59,067 bases of DNA from an uncultured Dorea sp. (lineage in GTDB: Bacteria > Bacillota > Clostridia > Lachnospirales > Lachnospiraceae), in the NCBI GenBank assembly GCA_910578495.1, contig CAJTRE010000016.1:1-59067 (forward strand). The letters run 5' to 3'. The notes beneath the pieces were generated by a model. It worked only from the letters and a program-made list of their open reading frames with translations. It had not been told where the DNA came from and did no database searches. The translations under genes were made by a program, and so were the position numbers. Shown here piece by piece: positions 1 through 9,056 of the stretch. The first letter of the stretch is position 1. Every line of letters starts with the position of its first letter.

Positions 1-53
1 AGCCCGCGCCATTCGCCAAACCGCACTAACGTGCTATTCGTTGCTGTGCAACT

Positions 54-69
54 ATGGCTGAACTGTTAC
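54..69. repeat. Right end of a GTAAC-family palindromic repeat (partial)
   Basis: ATGGCTGAACTGTTAC is the reverse complement of GTAACAGTTCAGCCAT, the end sequence of the dispersed repeat family seen at 8423, 8988, 22519, 39817, 41213 and 41401. The matching left end is not visible and would lie before base 1. The bases before it (about 25-50) contain small inverted segments such as GCAC/GTGC, consistent with the inside of a longer copy cut by the window edge. It sits just downstream of the first minus-strand gene. Confidence 0.6.
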
Positions 70-74
70 ATACT

Positions 75-653
75 TTATGTTTTAAAAATAAATACCGGCA
101 TCGGCGGATCATTCTCTCTGTTATAGTATTCGTTCACAATAACTGTATATTCCTTGGCCGAAAGTTTTCTTACATATGCCAGTATTTCATTCTTTTCCGC
201 GAATCCTGTATCACCACCACTATATATACATAGACTCATCATACCGCCGGATTTTAACAGCTTCAATCCTTTTCCTATAGCCTCTATACTCGTTTCTGGC
301 TTAGTACAAATAGTATGATCTCCGCCCGGAAGATAACCGAAATTAAAGCAAATCACATCTACAGTTTCGGTCTCCGCATATTGATCCATATGCTCATGTC
401 CATCTAAGATAAGGCGCAAACGATTTCCCATCCGATTGTATGTGTTATCTTTCTTTAGAAATCTTTCCGTTTTTTCCATAGCCTCTTCTTGTATATCAAA
501 TGCCAGCACCTGCCCTGTATCTCCCGCCAATTCACAAAACAATTTTGTATCATTTCCTTTTCCCATAGTACCGTCAATATAGATACCATCTCTTACCGCC
601 TGCGATTTGATAATCTCATGGCACCAATATGTAATCTGTGAATGCCTGTCCAT
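75..653 (-). CDS. mnmM: Class I SAM methyltransferase, MnmM/YtqB family
   Basis: This is a 192-residue cytoplasmic methyltransferase of the family once called rRNA methylase (YtqB). Bacillus subtilis YtqB is now known as MnmM, which methylates the nm5(s2)U34 wobble base of tRNA; that role is carried over by family membership. The SAM-binding motif I is DGTMGKGNDT at residues 27-36. An acidic residue follows at the end of strand 2 (AFDIQEEA), and the family signature NFGYLPGGDH lies near residue 105. The length matches the family. It starts 10 bases after the stop of the upstream Rpn-type gene and may be transcribed with it, although the two functions look unrelated. Confidence 0.8.
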   Translation of the reverse strand: MDRHSQITYWCHEIIKSQAVRDGIYIDGTMGKGNDTKLFCELAGDTGQVLAFDIQEEAMEKTERFLKKDNTYNRMGNRLRLILDGHEHMDQYAETETVDVICFNFGYLPGGDHTICTKPETSIEAIGKGLKLLKSGGMMSLCIYSGGDTGFAEKNEILAYVRKLSAKEYTVIVNEYYNRENDPPMPVFIFKT

Positions 654-663
654 TCTTTTACTC

Positions 664-1665
664 CTATGCTTTCCAATATATTTCTATGTGTCTCTCTGCT
701 TCTTCCTCAGATATGGAAAACTTCTGCGATAGTTTCTCCTTTATTTCCATTCTAGTTAATCCAATCTCCTGAAGCATTTCTACCATTGCTTTCATTCCCG
801 CTTCTTTACCCTCTTGCCGGCCCTCTTCGAGACCTTCTTGCAGACCTTCTTGTCTACCTTCTTGCAGACCTTCTTGTCTACCTTCTTGTAGACCTTCTTG
901 TCTACCTTCTTCACATCCCTCTGCATATCCTACGCCATACCCTTCTCTATGCCCCTGGCGCCAGCCACTATTAATCATATGCCTGTGATCCCTTATTGCC
1001 TTTTGTCTCTGCTCATACTCCAAACGTTTTTCTTCATCTGCACTCAGATTTACTAACTGGCTATATGCCTTTTCCATATACTTATCTCCCTGTACTGCCA
1101 TCTTCATCTCCTCCTTATTCTCTGCATTAAAGAAACGCGCCCATCTGAGAAGTTCTGTCTCCGGATATTCATACCTTTTAAGTTTCGGAAGTTCCAATAC
1201 ATGAACCTCTATTTTATCTGTATACAATAGTTTTCTCTCATCTTCCCATATATGGAATTTTGAATAGTACTCTTCATCATCAAATAACGTAAAATTCAAT
1301 ATCCCTACATGGATGCACTTCTTTAACTCGTCATAATCTTCACCTTCATGAATCTGTTCCGTAAACATCTTACATAGATAAAACAAAGAACGCTCTGCCC
1401 AATAATCATAAGCGATGACTTGCATTTCTATGTCCATCTGGGAGTTATCCTCAAACATTACTCTTACGTCCAAGATTCCTAACTTATCATCCTGATATTG
1501 TTTTCGTAAATATGTAGGCAGCAATTCCGTCCTTTCAATCGTCTCCGCCCTCACTCCTAACACTGCTGCAATAAAGCCTTGCCTTACTTCTTCGTCTGCC
1601 AAAAGTTCTTTAAAGCAAAAATCTACCTTCGGTGACATAATAAACGTGTTGTCATGATTATTCAT
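664..1665 (-). CDS. Rpn/PD-(D/E)XK nuclease-family 'transposase'
   Basis: This 333-residue protein belongs to the Rpn family (PD-(D/E)XK nuclease family transposase, PF12784-like). The opening SPKVDFCFKELLAD and a core with GILDV followed by MDIEMQV supply the D...ExQ variant of the nuclease motif. Rpn proteins promote RecA-independent recombination, but the genes are often simple genomic passengers and their role is not settled. The C-terminus (about residues 245-285) is a charged repeat of EGRQEGLQ units, probably helical, encoded by a 12-base tandem repeat. A charged tail resembling a coiled coil follows. A hairpin CTTTCC-TGC-GGAAAG lies just upstream of the ribosome-binding site. I see no transposon ends nearby. 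Confidence 0.85.
   Translation of the reverse strand: MNNHDNTFIMSPKVDFCFKELLADEEVRQGFIAAVLGVRAETIERTELLPTYLRKQYQDDKLGILDVRVMFEDNSQMDIEMQVIAYDYWAERSLFYLCKMFTEQIHEGEDYDELKKCIHVGILNFTLFDDEEYYSKFHIWEDERKLLYTDKIEVHVLELPKLKRYEYPETELLRWARFFNAENKEEMKMAVQGDKYMEKAYSQLVNLSADEEKRLEYEQRQKAIRDHRHMINSGWRQGHREGYGVGYAEGCEEGRQEGLQEGRQEGLQEGRQEGLQEGLEEGRQEGKEAGMKAMVEMLQEIGLTRMEIKEKLSQKFSISEEEAERHIEIYWKA
829..912 (-). repeat. Seven 12-bp tandem repeats inside the Rpn-type gene
   Basis: On the plus strand the unit is NNNACCTTCTTG, repeated seven times without interruption (the last ends in C). Alternating units start CAG, TCT or TAG. In the minus-strand reading frame each unit encodes E-G-x-Q, giving the EGLQEGRQ array. 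Because the unit is a multiple of three, copy-number slippage would lengthen or shorten the protein without a frameshift. Confidence 0.9.
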
Positions 1666-1726
1666 CCTTGTACTCCTTTCCCGCAGGAAAGTTAATTGTC
1701 TTGTCCAAAGATATACTTATAATTTT

Positions 1727-1755
1727 ATTATAAAGTCACTTTTGCAAATATACAA
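1727..1755 (-). promoter_or_regulatory. Promoter of the Rpn-type gene
   Basis: On the minus strand, TTGTAT (1755-1750), a 17-base spacer and TATAAT (1732-1727) form a good sigma-A promoter about 60 bases upstream of the start codon at 1665. The rest of 1666-1880 is AT-rich and shows nothing else I can name. Confidence 0.65.
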
Positions 1756-1880
1756 CTGCTTTCCTACTTTCTCTCTTTTGTTTTTAAGTCTCTTCTTGGA
1801 ATTCTCAGACCGAATGGCCATGATTGATATAAGATAACCCATACTAGAATTCTTCGATGAAATCAGTATAATATAGTTCC

Positions 1881-2756
1881 TCAAAAATTACAAGGATATT
1901 TCTGCATATTATAGAAGAACATCAAAACTGCCATAGCACAGATGATTCCATATCCAAGCCAGCTCAAAGCGTCCGGCATCTGTCCAAACACTACAAATCC
2001 AAGAACTGCTGAAAAGAGAATCTGAGAGTAATCATACACTGAAATTTCTCTTGCCGGTGCATAACAGTACGCCGCTGTAATTGCAAACTGTCCTCCTGCT
2101 GCCGCTGTTCCCGCCAAAAGCAGAATCACAAGCTGTACTGCTGTCATCGGATGATAGTCAAAAATAAGCCATGGTAAAGTCATCACACAAGAAAACATGG
2201 AGAAGAAAAATACAATAAACGGTCCTTTTTCTCCCCCTTCTCCCAAACGTCTCACCATAGTATACGCAACTCCGGCTCCCAAGCCGCCCAGAAGTCCAAA
2301 TAACGATGGAACAAGTGCCATATTTGTAAATGTTGGTTTTATCACAAACAGGCTGCCTGAAAATGCTCCTGCCACCAAAAGTCCCTGAGGAATGGTTACT
2401 TTTTCCTTGAGAATGAAGTAACTGAATATCACTGCAAAAAACGGCGACATCTTATTCAGCATGGACGCATCTGCCAGCACCAGATGATCAATAGCATAGA
2501 AATTACACAAAACTCCCACCGTTCCAAAACCGGCGCGAAGCAGCAAATATTTTAAATTCTCCCGCTTGCACCGGAACGGTACGTGCTCTTTTTTCAAGAT
2601 CACAAAAGCAAATACTGCCGCCACAAAATTCCTGAAAAAACTTTTCTGAATAGACGGTAAGCCGCCCGCCATACGTACAAACAGATTCATCAGTGCAAAA
2701 CAAAACGCTGATATGACAATGTAGATAATTCCTTTATATTTTTGATTTACACTCAT
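1881..2756 (-). CDS. EamA/DMT-family inner-membrane transporter
   Basis: This 291-residue protein has about ten hydrophobic segments in two repeated halves, the pattern of the drug/metabolite transporter superfamily with two EamA domains. The first segment contains ISAFCFALMNLFVRMAG, and the second half repeats the fold from about residue 150 (FGLLGGLGAGVAYTMVRRLG). Family members export or import metabolites or amino acids; the substrate cannot be told from sequence. It ends 215 bases upstream of the Rpn gene and starts 39 bases downstream of polC, so it could be read through from the polC operon. Confidence 0.85.
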   Translation of the reverse strand: MSVNQKYKGIIYIVISAFCFALMNLFVRMAGGLPSIQKSFFRNFVAAVFAFVILKKEHVPFRCKRENLKYLLLRAGFGTVGVLCNFYAIDHLVLADASMLNKMSPFFAVIFSYFILKEKVTIPQGLLVAGAFSGSLFVIKPTFTNMALVPSLFGLLGGLGAGVAYTMVRRLGEGGEKGPFIVFFFSMFSCVMTLPWLIFDYHPMTAVQLVILLLAGTAAAGGQFAITAAYCYAPAREISVYDYSQILFSAVLGFVVFGQMPDALSWLGYGIICAMAVLMFFYNMQKYPCNF

Positions 2757-2795
2757 CGCAGCCTCCCTCTCTATAACTCTCTTTACTAAGACATA

Positions 2796-5700
2796 TTAAA
2801 TGTCGAACAGTGATAACTGGTTGGACTCCGGCAGATCTCCTAACAATCCTAAATTTCCCATGTAATCGATCACAGTCTTACTTGCTTTCGTCCGTTGTCT
2901 GAAATCGTCTCTGGACAGATATGGACCGTCTTTTGCCGCCTCTTCCATTCCCTCCGCCGCCTTTTCACCCATTCCGTCAATACTTAAAAACGGCGGCATC
3001 AGTTTCCCATCAACAATCTGAAATTTGGCAGCCTTAGCTTTATAAATATCCAGTGGAAGGAACTCATATCCTCTAGCGTACATTTCCTGTACAATGTGCA
3101 TATCTTTCATCGTATCCTGCTCCTTTTTACTCAGAGAGGCGGAACGCCTGTTGTAATCATTGATATAATACTGTAGTTTTTCCTTCCCCTGACACATAAT
3201 TTCATAAGAAAATGCATCGGCACGAATTCCAAAATACGCTCCATAATAAGCTAATGGATAATTGATCTTACAGTAAGCGATACGGTATGCCATCATAACA
3301 TAAGCCGCCGCATGGGCTTTCGGAAACATATATTTAATCTTCTCACAGGACCACACATACCAGTCAGGCACGTCATGATCCAGCATATCCCTTTTAAACT
3401 CCGTCCACTCCTTACATTTGCCCTTTGCCACTGTACCTTTACGCACACGCTCCATGATTGTAAAGGACTCCTCACTGTCTAACCCTTTGTTAATAAGATA
3501 TGTCATAATATCGTCTCGTGTACAGATTGCAGTGGAAATTGTTGCCTTTCCGCTTCGGATCAGCTCCTGAGCATTATTAAGCCATACATCTGTCCCATGA
3601 GACAAACCGGAAATGCGTATGAGGTCCGATAGATTCTGCGGTTTTGTATCCACCACCATCTGAATAACAAAATCCGTTCCAAACTCTGGAATCCCCAGGC
3701 AGCCGACCGGACAACCATCTATATCGTCAGGCTTGATGCCTAAAACTTCAGTGCCATGAAATAACGCCATTACACCGGGATCATCCAGCGGAATATCTGT
3801 CGCCACAAATTTGTGATCCGTCTCATTATACTCATTATCCATAGCGGGAGAACTAATATACTCCTCCAATGTTTTAATCATCGTCGGATCATCATGCCCC
3901 AGAATATCAAGCTTTAACAAGTTGTGGTCGATGGAATGATAATCAAAATGTGTGGTCACGATATCCGTATTCATATCATTTGCCGGATGCTGTACCGGAG
4001 TAAAAGAGTTAATGTCCTCTCCAAGCGGAAGTACGATAATACCTCCCGGATGCTGTCCGGTACTTCTGCGGATTCCTGTGCAGCCCTGTACGATACGGCT
4101 AATCTCGCAGTTTCTCTTACCCTGTCCCCGCTCCTCATAATAATTCTTCACGTAACCAAACGCTGTCTTATCCGCCAGTGTACCAATGGTTCCGGCGCGA
4201 TACGTCTGTCCTGCTCCAAAAATGACTTCTGTATATTTATGGGCGTTACTTTGATAATCGCCGGAAAAGTTAAGGTCAATATCCGGCTCTTTATTTCCTT
4301 TAAATCCAAGAAATGTCTCAAATGGAATATCAAATCCGTCCTTCACTAAAGGTTCTCCGCACACCGGACACGCCTTATCCGGCATGTCCCAGCCACAGCC
4401 GCCTGCAAAAGAGCGTACTTCTTCTGAATCAAAATCACTATAATGACAGTTCTGGCAGTAATAGTGAGGGCTTAATGGATTTACCTCCGTAATTCCCGCC
4501 ATGGTCGCCACAAAAGAAGAACCTACCGATCCCCTGGAACCTACCAGATAGCCGTCCTCATTGGACTTCCATACCAACTTCTGAGCAATAATATACATGA
4601 CGGCAAATCCGTTTGAAATAATAGAATTTAGTTCTCTCTCCAGCCGTTCCACAACTACAGGGGGAAGTTCTTCTCCATACATGGAGTGCGCCTTATTATA
4701 GCAAATATCCCGGAGCTGCTGATCCGAATCCGCAATGACAGGCGGACATTTATCCGGACGCACCGGTGAAATATACTCAATCATATCCGCAATTTTATTC
4801 GGATTCTCAATAACAATCTCTCTTGCTTTGACAGATCCAAGATATTCAAATTCTGTCAACATCTCATCCGTCGTATGAAGATACAGCGGCGCCTGCTCAT
4901 CCGCATCTGTAAAACCCTTACCCGTCATAATGATCCGTCTATATACTTCGTCTCCCGGGTCCAGAAAATGCACATCGCAGGTTGCCACTACCGGCTTATT
5001 GAACCTTTCACCAAGTTCAATAATCTTTCGGTTCATATTCCGAATATCTTCCTCACTTTTTACATTTCGGATACGGCTGCTCTCAATCATGAACTTATTA
5101 TTTCCAAGAGGTTGCACCTCCAGATAATCATAGAAATTCACAACTCTTGCAATCTGCTCCTCAGACTTTTCATTCAAAAGAGCCTGATATAATTCCCCCG
5201 CCTCACAGGCGCTTCCGATAATCAGACCTTCTCTGTATTTCGACAGTTCACTTTTGGGAATTCTTGGCTGCCTTGCAAAATAGTCCAGATGAGACATAGA
5301 AATCAAACGGTAGAGATTCACGCGCCCTACTTGATTCTTTGCCAAAATAATCACATGATAAGAGCGCAGTTTCTTAACAACATCCTTACCATTTTGTTTT
5401 CCAAAATGATTTAACTTCGCAAGTGTCTTAATTTTCCGTTCATGAAGCATTTTTATGAATCGAACAAAAATCTCTGCTGTCGCGCCTGCATCATCTACTG
5501 CACGATGATGGTTCTCCAGCGATATACCAAGGGCCTTTGCCACTGTATCAAGCGTATGTTTTGAAAGGGTAGGCAGTAATACCCTTGCCATGGCCAATGT
5601 ATCCACAGACGTAAAATTCGGGACGATGTTCTGATACCTGCAGTTCTGCTCAAGGAATCCCATATCAAATCCGGCATTATGCGCCACTAGCACCGAATCA

Positions 5701-7337
5701 CCGATAAATTCCAGAAATTCAGGAAGTACACTCTCAATTCCCGGAGCGTCAAGCACCATCTGATCTGTAATACCGGTAAGCTGAGTAATCTCAAACGGAA
5801 TCGGGATTTTAGGATTTACAAACGTACTGAACTTATCCGTAATCTTTCCATTTTCAATCTTCACTGCACCAATTTCTATAATTTTATCTTTAATAGAACT
5901 AAATCCCGTCGTTTCAAGGTCGAATACCACAAATGTTTCATCAAATGACTGTCCTTTTTCATTCACTGCCACATCCTGAAGATCATCTACCAGATAACCC
6001 TCTACGCCGTAGATCACTTTAAAAGGATCGTCCTTATCCAGTCTCTCAAGAAAATGACCGGCGTCCGGGAATCCCTGCACAACTCCATGATCTGTAATGG
6101 CAATCGCCTTATGTCCCCAATCGTGTGCACGCTTTAAAATATCGTTCACATTGGACACCCCGTCCATGTCGCTCATCTTCGTATGACAGTGAAGCTCCAC
6201 CCTCTTTTCCGGCGCCGTATCTCTTCGTGACTCTGTAAAATCTAAAATCTTGCGGATTCCGGTTACAGAGCCAATATTTAACTCACCATCAAATTTATCA
6301 ATGGTTGTAACGCCTTTTATTTTCAGAAACGCACCTTCCTTTACCTCTCCCAGAATATCCGGAAGCTGTTCGTTGCGCACAAACATTTTCACCATAATGG
6401 TATCAGTAAAATCTGTAACCGCGAACATGACAATGGTCTTTTCGTTGCGGATTTCTCTCGTGTCAAAGGTAATAACCTTTCCGCGCAGCGTAATCTCACC
6501 CATCTCACCCACAACTGTAGAAAGTTCCACAGGCTCATCATCAAAATCCCTGCCATAAATCAGATTTGGATCGTCAGAATTTCTTTTTAGAGGACTATAA
6601 CCGTCACGTTTTCCATACCGGGAGAAGCTTTTCTTTCCGGCTCCTGCCGTCTTGTCTCTTCCCGTATCTTTTCCCTGACTTTCTCCCTTCTTTTGCTCCG
6701 TCTTGCGAACAGATTCTGCGCTGTCTTCTGTAGCTTTCTCAGCCTTTTCTGCATGTACGGCAACGGCATTTTTAAGAATCTCCTCTACTTCCTGTCGAAG
6801 TTTCAAGTCGTTGTATTTAAGCTTACTGTCTTTGGCGCTCTCATAAAAGATCCGAATTTCCAGCGGACGATCAAATCGTTCTATAAAAACCTCTTTCAAA
6901 TAAGAAGTCAGAGTCTCCTTCTTTCCCTCGGCCACAATTGTATCGGTAAGTCTCAAGCATAAAATATTCTTATCCTCAAAGCTATACGAGGCATTCTGCA
7001 TCATACTTCGCTCCACTACGCTTCTCTCACCCAGTTCCAAAAGCATACTCTCAAAATACTCATTCATCAGATTTTCCGGCGTATATTGTTCTGACAAGGC
7101 ATACCGCTCCACTATCTTTACCTGCACCGGGCTGCGGCCAAAAAGCTGTTCTTTTAAAATCTTCTCAACTTCAAGCACTCGTTTTTTCTGTATTAAGTAG
7201 CTGCTTAGCATATGTACTTTAATAAAATCTCTCTGCCTGTTTGTCGCCACTTTCAGAACTTCCACCCCTTGAAAAAGTATCTGTATCTCTTCATTCACTT
7301 TTAAAGTCGGAAATACCTCGAAAAATGATTTACTCAT
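2796..7337 (-). CDS. polC: DNA polymerase III PolC-type alpha subunit
   Basis: This is the replicative polymerase of low-GC Gram-positives, 1513 residues (Bacillus PolC is about 1440). Visible in order: a PolC N-terminal domain; a lysine- and glutamate-rich linker at about 195-255; an OB fold at about 270-365; a PHP domain with HCHTKMSD near 383; and a DEDD 3'-5' exonuclease inserted in PHP, with DLETTG near 473, AHNAGFD near 552 and HRAVDDA near 611. The polymerase core carries the catalytic PDIDLNFSG motif and a zinc-finger segment (CQNCH ... CPVCG). It ends in LSLFDI, which resembles a beta-clamp binding motif. The start overlaps the ispG stop by 8 bases, so the two are likely translationally coupled. 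The low-complexity linker accounts for part of the extra length. Confidence 0.97.
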   Translation of the reverse strand: MSKSFFEVFPTLKVNEEIQILFQGVEVLKVATNRQRDFIKVHMLSSYLIQKKRVLEVEKILKEQLFGRSPVQVKIVERYALSEQYTPENLMNEYFESMLLELGERSVVERSMMQNASYSFEDKNILCLRLTDTIVAEGKKETLTSYLKEVFIERFDRPLEIRIFYESAKDSKLKYNDLKLRQEVEEILKNAVAVHAEKAEKATEDSAESVRKTEQKKGESQGKDTGRDKTAGAGKKSFSRYGKRDGYSPLKRNSDDPNLIYGRDFDDEPVELSTVVGEMGEITLRGKVITFDTREIRNEKTIVMFAVTDFTDTIMVKMFVRNEQLPDILGEVKEGAFLKIKGVTTIDKFDGELNIGSVTGIRKILDFTESRRDTAPEKRVELHCHTKMSDMDGVSNVNDILKRAHDWGHKAIAITDHGVVQGFPDAGHFLERLDKDDPFKVIYGVEGYLVDDLQDVAVNEKGQSFDETFVVFDLETTGFSSIKDKIIEIGAVKIENGKITDKFSTFVNPKIPIPFEITQLTGITDQMVLDAPGIESVLPEFLEFIGDSVLVAHNAGFDMGFLEQNCRYQNIVPNFTSVDTLAMARVLLPTLSKHTLDTVAKALGISLENHHRAVDDAGATAEIFVRFIKMLHERKIKTLAKLNHFGKQNGKDVVKKLRSYHVIILAKNQVGRVNLYRLISMSHLDYFARQPRIPKSELSKYREGLIIGSACEAGELYQALLNEKSEEQIARVVNFYDYLEVQPLGNNKFMIESSRIRNVKSEEDIRNMNRKIIELGERFNKPVVATCDVHFLDPGDEVYRRIIMTGKGFTDADEQAPLYLHTTDEMLTEFEYLGSVKAREIVIENPNKIADMIEYISPVRPDKCPPVIADSDQQLRDICYNKAHSMYGEELPPVVVERLERELNSIISNGFAVMYIIAQKLVWKSNEDGYLVGSRGSVGSSFVATMAGITEVNPLSPHYYCQNCHYSDFDSEEVRSFAGGCGWDMPDKACPVCGEPLVKDGFDIPFETFLGFKGNKEPDIDLNFSGDYQSNAHKYTEVIFGAGQTYRAGTIGTLADKTAFGYVKNYYEERGQGKRNCEISRIVQGCTGIRRSTGQHPGGIIVLPLGEDINSFTPVQHPANDMNTDIVTTHFDYHSIDHNLLKLDILGHDDPTMIKTLEEYISSPAMDNEYNETDHKFVATDIPLDDPGVMALFHGTEVLGIKPDDIDGCPVGCLGIPEFGTDFVIQMVVDTKPQNLSDLIRISGLSHGTDVWLNNAQELIRSGKATISTAICTRDDIMTYLINKGLDSEESFTIMERVRKGTVAKGKCKEWTEFKRDMLDHDVPDWYVWSCEKIKYMFPKAHAAAYVMMAYRIAYCKINYPLAYYGAYFGIRADAFSYEIMCQGKEKLQYYINDYNRRSASLSKKEQDTMKDMHIVQEMYARGYEFLPLDIYKAKAAKFQIVDGKLMPPFLSIDGMGEKAAEGMEEAAKDGPYLSRDDFRQRTKASKTVIDYMGNLGLLGDLPESNQLSLFDI

Positions 7338-8385
7338 TCCAGTGTAACAACTCCCATCTTAAAGTATCTAACAATTCTTCCTCTTTTACCTTTTTTATAA
7401 CTTCTCCTTTTTTGATGAGCAGTCCTTCTCCGATTCCCCCGGCAATCCCGATGTCTGCCTCTTTTGCCTCTCCCGGTCCGTTCACCACGCAGCCCATAAC
7501 CGCCACTTTAATGTCCAGAGGAATGTCTGCCACCATCTGTTCCACCTGATTGGCAAGCCCGATCAGATCAATCTTCGTTCTTCCGCAAGTAGGACAAGAC
7601 ACAACCTCGATACCACCCGTACGAAGTCCCAGTGTTTTCAATATTAATTTGGCCGACTTAATCTCCTCCACCGGATCTCCAGTCAGAGACACGCGGATCG
7701 TATCACCAATCCTTTGATTTAAAATAAGCCCAAGTCCAATGGAAGACTTAATATTGCCGGCCAGCAATGTACCGGACTCTGTAATCCCTACATGAAGCGG
7801 ATAGATACATTCTTTTGCAATCAATTCATGCGCCTTCACACACATCATGACATCGGAGGACTTAATACTGACCACCAGATTCTCATACCCCATCTGCTCG
7901 ATCATATGCACCTTATCCATGGCGCTTCGGACTAACCCTTCCGCGGTTACACCTCCGTACTCTTTGAGCAGTTCCTTTTCCAACGAGCCACTGTTCACAC
8001 CTACACGAATCGGAATGCCATATTCTTTTGCCTTATCCACTACTGCCTGCACTCTTGACGCTTCTCCAATATTTCCCGGATTGATACGAATCTTATCCGC
8101 ACCATGCTCTATTGCCGCAATGGCAAGACGATAATCAAAATGAATATCCGCTGCCAGAGGAATGTGAATCTGTTTTTTTATTTCTGCAATGGCTTTTGCC
8201 GCCTCCATATTCGGTACGGCACAACGGATAATCTGACATCCTGCCTGTTCAAGAGCCTGAATCTGTCTAACCGTAGCAGCCACATCTTCTGTCTTTGTAT
8301 TCGTCATAGACTGAATCGCAATCTCACATCCTCCTCCGATACATACGTCTCCGATCCATACCTTTTTCGTATTTTCTCGTTTCAT
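7330..8385 (-). CDS. ispG: 4-hydroxy-3-methylbut-2-enyl diphosphate synthase
   Basis: IspG (GcpE) carries out the penultimate step of the MEP isoprenoid pathway, reducing MEcPP to HMBPP with a 4Fe-4S cluster. Cluster ligands are visible in CPTCGRTKID and MGCVVNGPGEA, and the TIM-barrel N-terminus has IQSMTNTKT. I chose the ATG at 8385 (MKRENTKKVWIG) because GGAGGA lies about 10 bases upstream. The open frame continues upstream to 8466, but that stretch crosses the palindromic repeat at 8423-8480 and is unlike IspG. The gene sits between a small membrane-protein gene and polC. Its usual partners dxr and rseP are not adjacent. Confidence 0.96.
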   Translation of the reverse strand: MKRENTKKVWIGDVCIGGGCEIAIQSMTNTKTEDVAATVRQIQALEQAGCQIIRCAVPNMEAAKAIAEIKKQIHIPLAADIHFDYRLAIAAIEHGADKIRINPGNIGEASRVQAVVDKAKEYGIPIRVGVNSGSLEKELLKEYGGVTAEGLVRSAMDKVHMIEQMGYENLVVSIKSSDVMMCVKAHELIAKECIYPLHVGITESGTLLAGNIKSSIGLGLILNQRIGDTIRVSLTGDPVEEIKSAKLILKTLGLRTGGIEVVSCPTCGRTKIDLIGLANQVEQMVADIPLDIKVAVMGCVVNGPGEAKEADIGIAGGIGEGLLIKKGEVIKKVKEEELLDTLRWELLHWNE

Positions 8386-8422
8386 AAAGCCTCGTCCTCC
8401 TTTTGACTTTTTACAAAAAAAT

Positions 8423-8480
8423 GTAACTATCCAGCCTGCGCCTCCTTCGGCTGCCCGGCAGCACATGGCTGAATAGTTAC
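8423..8480 (-). repeat. GTAAC-family palindromic repeat, short form (58 nt)
   Basis: Read on the minus strand, it begins GTAACTATTCAGCCATG, exactly the left end of the 175-nt copies at 39817 and 41213, and ends GGCTGGATAGTTAC. The terminal stem has one T.G wobble in this orientation (a C.A mismatch in the other). Inside is GCTGC-CGG-GCAGC, the same GCTGC/GCAGC stem found in the long form. It lies between the small membrane-protein gene and ispG and would be in their shared mRNA. Confidence 0.8.
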
Positions 8481-8487
8481 TAACATC

Positions 8488-8943
8488 TTATTCCTTCACA
8501 AACATCATCTGCTCGCCATATTCTCGTTCTGTAAGTGTAAGCTGTTTTTGATCTACACTGTAGGAAAAAGTTGTGCGTATACTGTTCAGTGTATTTTCCA
8601 CTTCCTCCTCCGTATAATCTTTCCCTAACATTTCCATAAACTCCTGGATTTTTTTATCATCGCCTTTAATGGCTATCGTCTTACTCTTTTTATCTATCGT
8701 ATAATCCATGCTTACACTGGCATCTTCTCCCATATCCGGAACATTCACAACCATGTTGCCGCCACTTTCTATTTTCAGACGGTATCTTCCATCTTCATCT
8801 GCCCACGTTCCTTCCAATGGGTTTCTGGTAAATAATTTTGTCACCAGAAAAACTGCTATAATGACGATCAGCACGGAAGAACCCAGGGTAACTCTTCTCC
8901 ATATCTTACTTCTTTTTTCTTCATTATTTTTTGCAATTATCAT
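8488..8943 (-). CDS. Small membrane-anchored protein, DUF5640/lipocalin-like
   Basis: This 151-residue protein has a short basic N-terminus, one transmembrane segment at about residues 17-39 (TLGSSVLIVIIAVFLVTKLF) and an extracytoplasmic domain of about 110 residues. The domain starts NPLEGTWADEDGRYRLKIE, which resembles the beta-barrel DUF5640/lipocalin-like proteins common in gut Clostridia; I am not certain of the family. There are no catalytic motifs and no cysteines. It is the first gene downstream of a perfect consensus promoter at 9024-9052, and ispG and polC follow in the same direction, separated only by a 58-nt repeat. Function unknown. Confidence 0.65.
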   Translation of the reverse strand: MIIAKNNEEKRSKIWRRVTLGSSVLIVIIAVFLVTKLFTRNPLEGTWADEDGRYRLKIESGGNMVVNVPDMGEDASVSMDYTIDKKSKTIAIKGDDKKIQEFMEMLGKDYTEEEVENTLNSIRTTFSYSVDQKQLTLTEREYGEQMMFVKE

Positions 8944-8987
8944 CCGTCTAATCCTCTCATATTTTTTTATAAGCTCTCTTTTAAATT

Positions 8988-9018
8988 GTAACTATTCATC
9001 CATAACAACAATAGTTAC
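8988..9018 (-). repeat. GTAAC-family hairpin at the mRNA 5' end (31 nt)
   Basis: Perfect terminal stem GTAACTATT/AATAGTTAC. On the minus strand its right part, TTGTTATGGATGAATAGTTAC without its first base, matches the right end of the 175-nt copies at all but one position, so it looks like an internally deleted copy. The transcription start predicted from the promoter at 9024-9052 falls at about base 9018-9017, so the mRNA would begin with this stem-loop. Confidence 0.75.
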
Positions 9019-9023
9019 TTTAA

Positions 9024-9052
9024 ATTATAGGTGTTTTCCCTCTTAGTGTCAA
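9024..9052 (-). promoter_or_regulatory. Perfect consensus sigma-A promoter for the ispG-polC operon
   Basis: On the minus strand, TTGACA (9052-9047), exactly 17 bases, then TATAAT (9029-9024). The -35 begins five bases after the stop codon of the 105-residue upstream gene. It drives the small membrane-protein gene and probably ispG and polC. Confidence 0.85.
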
Positions 9053-9056
9053 CGAC

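Noticed and set aside
829..912. Possible CRISPR-like array
   Set aside because: The units are 12 bp with no spacers and lie inside a coding frame; this is a microsatellite.
786..974. Leucine-rich 62-residue frame on the plus strand (LLADLLVYLL repeats)
   Set aside because: It is the antisense reading of the 12-bp repeats in the Rpn gene; no ribosome-binding site and low complexity.
8386..8466. N-terminal extension of ispG
   Set aside because: It crosses the palindromic repeat, is unlike IspG, and a strong ribosome-binding site lies before the ATG at 8385.
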